Origin: Opitutaceae bacterium | GTDB lineage: Bacteria > Verrucomicrobiota > Verrucomicrobiia > Opitutales > Opitutaceae | Assembly (NCBI GenBank): GCA_016794625.1 | Contig: JAEUGY010000114.1 | Coordinates: 142,959 to 206,958, forward strand | Direction of reading: 5' to 3' | Length of the DNA: 64,000 bases | Shown: positions 60,568 to 64,000 of the stretch, in pieces | How positions within the stretch are numbered: position 1 is the first letter of the stretch | How the letters are laid out: every line of letters begins with the position of its first letter | Made by a program: the position numbers and the translations under genes | Notes under the pieces: generated by a model | What the model saw: the letters and a program-made list of their open reading frames with translations, nothing else | Told to the model about the DNA's origin: nothing | Databases searched by the model: none

Positions 60568-63500
60568 ATGAACACTCCCACTGTCTGGGTGGCCGCAGGC
60601 TTGCTCGCGGCCGTAGCTCCGTTGCGCTCGCAAACCGCGGCGCCCGCTCTCAAAGAGACCAAGCCCGAGGAAACGGTCAGCCTTTCGCCCTTCGAGGTGA
60701 ATGCCACGGAGGAAACGGGCTACGTCGGACAGGATACGCTCTCCGGGTCGCGGCTTCGCACCAATCTCAAGGATGTGGCGGCGGCCATCAGCCCGATGAC
60801 AGCGGAGTTTCTTCGTGACATTGCCGCGACCAACATCGTCGAGGCGGTTGAGTATGGCGTGGGCACCCGCGTGGAGACGGATGATGCGAGAGCGGCGGGT
60901 CCCGTGGGGGATGGCTACAACGACGGCTTTCGCTCCATCCGCATCCGTGGCCTGCCCGGGGGTGGACGTAGCATCAACTTCTTTGGAGCGCCGGGCGAAG
61001 TGGACCTCTACATGACCGACCGGATCGAGGTGTCGCGCGGGCCCAATTCGATTTTGTACGGCTTTGGTTCGCCGGCGGGAAAGATCAACGTGTCGACCAA
61101 GCAGGCGATGACGAACAAGAATGTCACCAGCCTCTCGGCGCGGATCGATTCCTGGGAAGGGCAGCGGTGGACGGCGGACCACAATGCCGTGCTGATCAAG
61201 AACAAGCTCGCCGTGCGCGCGGTGGTGCTGCACGGGAGGGAGCGCTCCTGGCGGGCGGCCGGCTACAACGACCAGGACCGCATTTTCCTCGCCGGAAAGT
61301 GGCAGATCGACCGCAAGACCACCCTGAAAGTGGAGTACGAGCACGGCGAGATCAGCCGCTTTGTTCCGCGTCCGTTCTTCGCGAACGATCTCACGTCGAC
61401 CTGGGAGGCGAACAATCGTCCCATCTTCAACAACTTTTCCGCCACGTACACCCCGGGTGGACCGTTTACGCCGGGGGCGGCGGGAACGCCTGGCACTCCC
61501 ATCCGGGACACCGGCGCGACGAACGTGGTGGGTGTGCAGGAGCGCTCGGGTGGCGATTGGGTGGTGGTGAGCGACCGGTTCAGCGCGGCCCAGAACTACC
61601 GCCAGTTCACCTATTCCGAGTCGCCCACCGGTGGACAGCTGGCGAATGATTTCGCCCGTGGACGCAGCAATCCGGAAGCGGTGCTCGAGGCCAACTGGGT
61701 TCGCGGACAGTTCCGGGTCAACAACGGATCGGCGTTCTTCCAGCGCGAGCTCCTCCGGGACCTCAATCTGGAGGTGGGTTACAATCGACAGACCAGCCGC
61801 GGCGACACCCATAATCTCGCTTCCTGGAATCACTATGGCGTGGCGGCGGACACCAACCGGTACCTGCCGAACGGCCAGCTCAAGCCCGCGGGCAACCTCT
61901 ACTACTTTGATGTCTCGCCGGATCACCGGCCGACCAGCTCCCAGGTCAATCAGGGTCGCGTGACGCTGTCCTACGAAAAAGGCTATCGCGACTGGGTGAA
62001 CCTGCGGGTGGCAGGGCTGGGCGAGATGGCGGAGACCAAATCTCGCAGCGAGATTCTGCAACAGTATTGGCTCAAAGGCCCGCAGCTGACGAGCGGAGGA
62101 GCCTTCAATGCGACTCCGGAGAATGGCGCCAACACGGTGTACTACCGGTACTACATCAATGACCTCAGCCAATTGGACGACCGCAACTTCCGGATACCGG
62201 CGCCCTATTCCCTCGCGGGCGCGACCAAGTACCAGGATCCGCGGACCGGAGCGATCAGCGACATCTACATGCAGGAGTTCAACCGTTCCCAAGGAAACAT
62301 CGGCTACGTGGATCGCGAGACCAGTGCCTACATGGGTGTGGCGCAGGCTTTCTTGCTGAAGAATCGCGCCGTGGTGACCTATGGGTATCGCAAGGACCGA
62401 CTCAAGAATTGGGTGGGCGTGGCGGTGCGCGACCCGGCGGCTGAGGCGATCGCGCCCAATACCGGCGTTTGGACCCCGGTCGACCCCCGCACGGCGACCG
62501 GCACCGTGTTCACGGGGCAGACCCGGACCTTGGGCGGGGTCGTGCACTTCACCCCCTGGATTTCCGGGTTCTACAACCGCTCGAACAGTTTGAGCACCCC
62601 GGGCACCAACTACATCACGCCGAGCGATCCCCGCAAAACGACCATCGCGGACCTCGTGCCGTCTCCCTCTGGTGAAACGACGGACTATGGAGTGAAACTC
62701 ACGCTGCTGAAGAACCGGATCTTCGTCACGGCCACGGAGTTTCACACAATCTCCAAGGATGAGTTCGGATTCTCCGGATTCAACCGCGGCAATGTGGTCA
62801 ACATCTGGAATGCGCTGGCCAATTCCGGTGGATTGCCGACCGACGAGGCGAACTTTGCCCGTCGGCAGGCGGAGGTGATGAACCAGGTTCAGGGCTACAC
62901 GCAGGACTCGGAAAGCAAAGGGTTGGAGTTCGAGGTGGTCGGCCAGATTGTCCCGGGATGGTCGGTGTCGATCAACTACTCCAAAAACAAGACCATGCGA
63001 TCGAACATGGCCCGCGAATACCGGGCCTATATCGACTTCCACAAGGACTATTGGAAGAAGTTTGCCACCTACTCCATTACCCAAAATGCCAATACGCCGG
63101 GGGTCGATTTCGCGCCGGGCAACCAAGATTGGAACTCCGCGGCGACGATCGCGACGACGGGCGACTTTACGATCAACACCGACAGTGTGAACGAGGCCAT
63201 CGCGGATGCGGAAGCCGCGTTCTTCGACAATCCCCACGTCTTCGAGGGCAAACGCTTTGTCGGAGATCCCTTGCACAACCTCAATCTGCGCACCCGCTAC
63301 GATTTCCGGGCGGGACGCCTGAAAGGGCTGACCGTGGGTGTCGGGACGCGTCTGCGCCAGGGACGCGTGGCCGGGGCGCGTTCCGAATACACCTTTGCCC
63401 AAGGTACAGACTACACCTCGACCTGGAATGGACGCGTGGTCAGCAGTGTCTCGACGGTGAATGCAACCGACCAGAACGTCTATGATCTTCAGGTGGGCTA

Positions 63501-63675
63501 TCAGCTACAGGTGATGAAGCGGAAGGTGCGCTGGAACATTCAGCTCAATATCAACAATGTCCTCGATCAAGATGAGTTGATCGTGAACAACGTGCATCCA
63601 CGCACGCTGGTGCCCATCACCTACCGTTACCAGGATCCCCGCCAGATCATCCTGACCAACACCTTTACCTTCTGA
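60568..63675 (+). CDS. TonB-dependent receptor
   Basis: A 1035-residue outer-membrane receptor. The signal peptide ends near residue 22 (LRSQ). A TonB-box-like VSLSPFEVNATEETGYV follows (L39, F42, V44), then the plug (ISPMTAEFLRDIAATN, SIRIRGLPGGGRSINFF, RGPNSILYGFGSPAGKINVSTKQ) and a long barrel ending in FTF. There is no carboxypeptidase-like domain, unlike the receptor at 16054. A large sugar or oligosaccharide is the likely cargo, since LacI control and exported glycosidases are adjacent. No SusD-like partner is in the window. Confidence 0.93.
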   Translation: MNTPTVWVAAGLLAAVAPLRSQTAAPALKETKPEETVSLSPFEVNATEETGYVGQDTLSGSRLRTNLKDVAAAISPMTAEFLRDIAATNIVEAVEYGVGTRVETDDARAAGPVGDGYNDGFRSIRIRGLPGGGRSINFFGAPGEVDLYMTDRIEVSRGPNSILYGFGSPAGKINVSTKQAMTNKNVTSLSARIDSWEGQRWTADHNAVLIKNKLAVRAVVLHGRERSWRAAGYNDQDRIFLAGKWQIDRKTTLKVEYEHGEISRFVPRPFFANDLTSTWEANNRPIFNNFSATYTPGGPFTPGAAGTPGTPIRDTGATNVVGVQERSGGDWVVVSDRFSAAQNYRQFTYSESPTGGQLANDFARGRSNPEAVLEANWVRGQFRVNNGSAFFQRELLRDLNLEVGYNRQTSRGDTHNLASWNHYGVAADTNRYLPNGQLKPAGNLYYFDVSPDHRPTSSQVNQGRVTLSYEKGYRDWVNLRVAGLGEMAETKSRSEILQQYWLKGPQLTSGGAFNATPENGANTVYYRYYINDLSQLDDRNFRIPAPYSLAGATKYQDPRTGAISDIYMQEFNRSQGNIGYVDRETSAYMGVAQAFLLKNRAVVTYGYRKDRLKNWVGVAVRDPAAEAIAPNTGVWTPVDPRTATGTVFTGQTRTLGGVVHFTPWISGFYNRSNSLSTPGTNYITPSDPRKTTIADLVPSPSGETTDYGVKLTLLKNRIFVTATEFHTISKDEFGFSGFNRGNVVNIWNALANSGGLPTDEANFARRQAEVMNQVQGYTQDSESKGLEFEVVGQIVPGWSVSINYSKNKTMRSNMAREYRAYIDFHKDYWKKFATYSITQNANTPGVDFAPGNQDWNSAATIATTGDFTINTDSVNEAIADAEAAFFDNPHVFEGKRFVGDPLHNLNLRTRYDFRAGRLKGLTVGVGTRLRQGRVAGARSEYTFAQGTDYTSTWNGRVVSSVSTVNATDQNVYDLQVGYQLQVMKRKVRWNIQLNINNVLDQDELIVNNVHPRTLVPITYRYQDPRQIILTNTFTF

Positions 63676-63690
63676 GTCAACGTTTCAGGT

Positions 63691-64000
63691 TCAGGCCGGC
63701 GTTTGCGGCAATCGGACGAACGATCGGCTGAGGGCGGATGCGGCTAAAGCCGCAGCCACGTTTTTGGAGCCGGGCGAGTTTCTCGATGTCCCGTGTGACC
63801 GGTTGCGGTGCGCGACGAACCCGACCGGAGCTGCGCGAAAACACCGTCTCCGATAGGTCGTGGGCGACTCGCCTGCGATCCGCCGGAACATGCGGTTGAA
63901 TTGGGAAAGCGATTGAAAGCCCGTGGCGTAGGCGGCCTCCGAGATCCGCAGATGCGGTTCGAGCAGGCGCTGCTTCGCGCTTTCGACGCGCAGGCGCACC
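63691..64000 (-). CDS. AraC-type regulator, C-terminal part (runs off the window)
   Basis: About 100 residues are visible up to the right edge, running towards TGA at 63691. The HTH of an AraC protein is clear: RISEAAYATGFQSLSQFNRMFRRIAGESPTTYRRR. Sequence after the HTH forms a long low-complexity tail of about 50 residues (Arg/Ser/Ala-rich), unusual for the family and possibly an extended reading frame caused by loss of the normal stop. The gene converges on the TonB receptor with 15 bases between stops. Confidence 0.8.
   Translation of the reverse strand, partial: VRLRVESAKQRLLEPHLRISEAAYATGFQSLSQFNRMFRRIAGESPTTYRRRCFRAAPVGFVAHRNRSHGTSRNSPGSKNVAAALAASALSRSFVRLPQTPA

Noticed and set aside
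60559..63402. A 947-codon minus-strand frame opposite the second TonB receptor
   Set aside because: The plus-strand receptor has signal peptide, plug and barrel; the antisense frame has none.

Overview
The window is a GC-rich chromosomal segment that fits a verrucomicrobium of the family Opitutaceae. The basis is the SusC-like TonB-dependent receptors with an N-terminal L-x-x-F-x-V box, the exported Gfo/Idh/MocA and sugar-processing enzymes, the hybrid sensor kinases and the peptidoglycan-recycling set. The assignment comes from protein style only; there is no rRNA. I found no tRNA, CRISPR array, phage or insertion sequence.

Layout. 1-2927: sugar-catabolic genes (zinc-type alcohol dehydrogenase, short-chain dehydrogenase, sugar isomerase/epimerase). 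3235-5442: three small exported proteins, the last being four tandem copies of a 19-residue TonB-box-like unit, closed by a strong terminator. 5786-7141: Tat-exported oxidoreductase. 7794-11853: poorly known membrane, helical and TPR proteins. 11986-34702: a peptidoglycan turnover and muropeptide-salvage region, with gene-to-gene overlaps in three places (DUF1460 amidase/M20, murQ/GHL10, nagZ/amidase). It holds a PBP4-type peptidase, a NagX-like acetyltransferase, an AraC regulator with recognisable sites, a TonB receptor broken by one extra base, a DUF1460 amidase, an M20 peptidase, AnmK, MurQ, a GHL10 glycosidase, an AmpG-like permease, an Amidase_2 lipoprotein, NagZ, a propeller-type hybrid kinase and an Ala-Glu epimerase.

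34713-41634: two more large sensor kinases. 41969-46297: a Na+/solute symporter and a GT-C-like membrane protein. 46402-55599: eight tightly packed same-strand genes: MoxR AAA+ ATPase, a propeller-like partner, a vWA protein fused to an HExxH peptidase-like domain, a radical SAM protein, a small helical protein, an adenylate-forming enzyme, PnuC and NadR. This is the best candidate for an undescribed system. It looks like a MoxR-vWA-beta-propeller ternary chaperone module joined to a radical SAM/ligase pair and an NAD salvage pair. 55613-63675: a carbohydrate locus (exported pyruvyl-transferase-like protein, GH43-like protein, LamG protein, divergent LacI regulator, TonB receptor). The window ends in a partial AraC gene.

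Several families of short palindromic repeats are scattered between genes. One copy lies inside the amidase gene and encodes most of its N-terminal extension. A remnant of another TonB receptor lies at 33499-33650.
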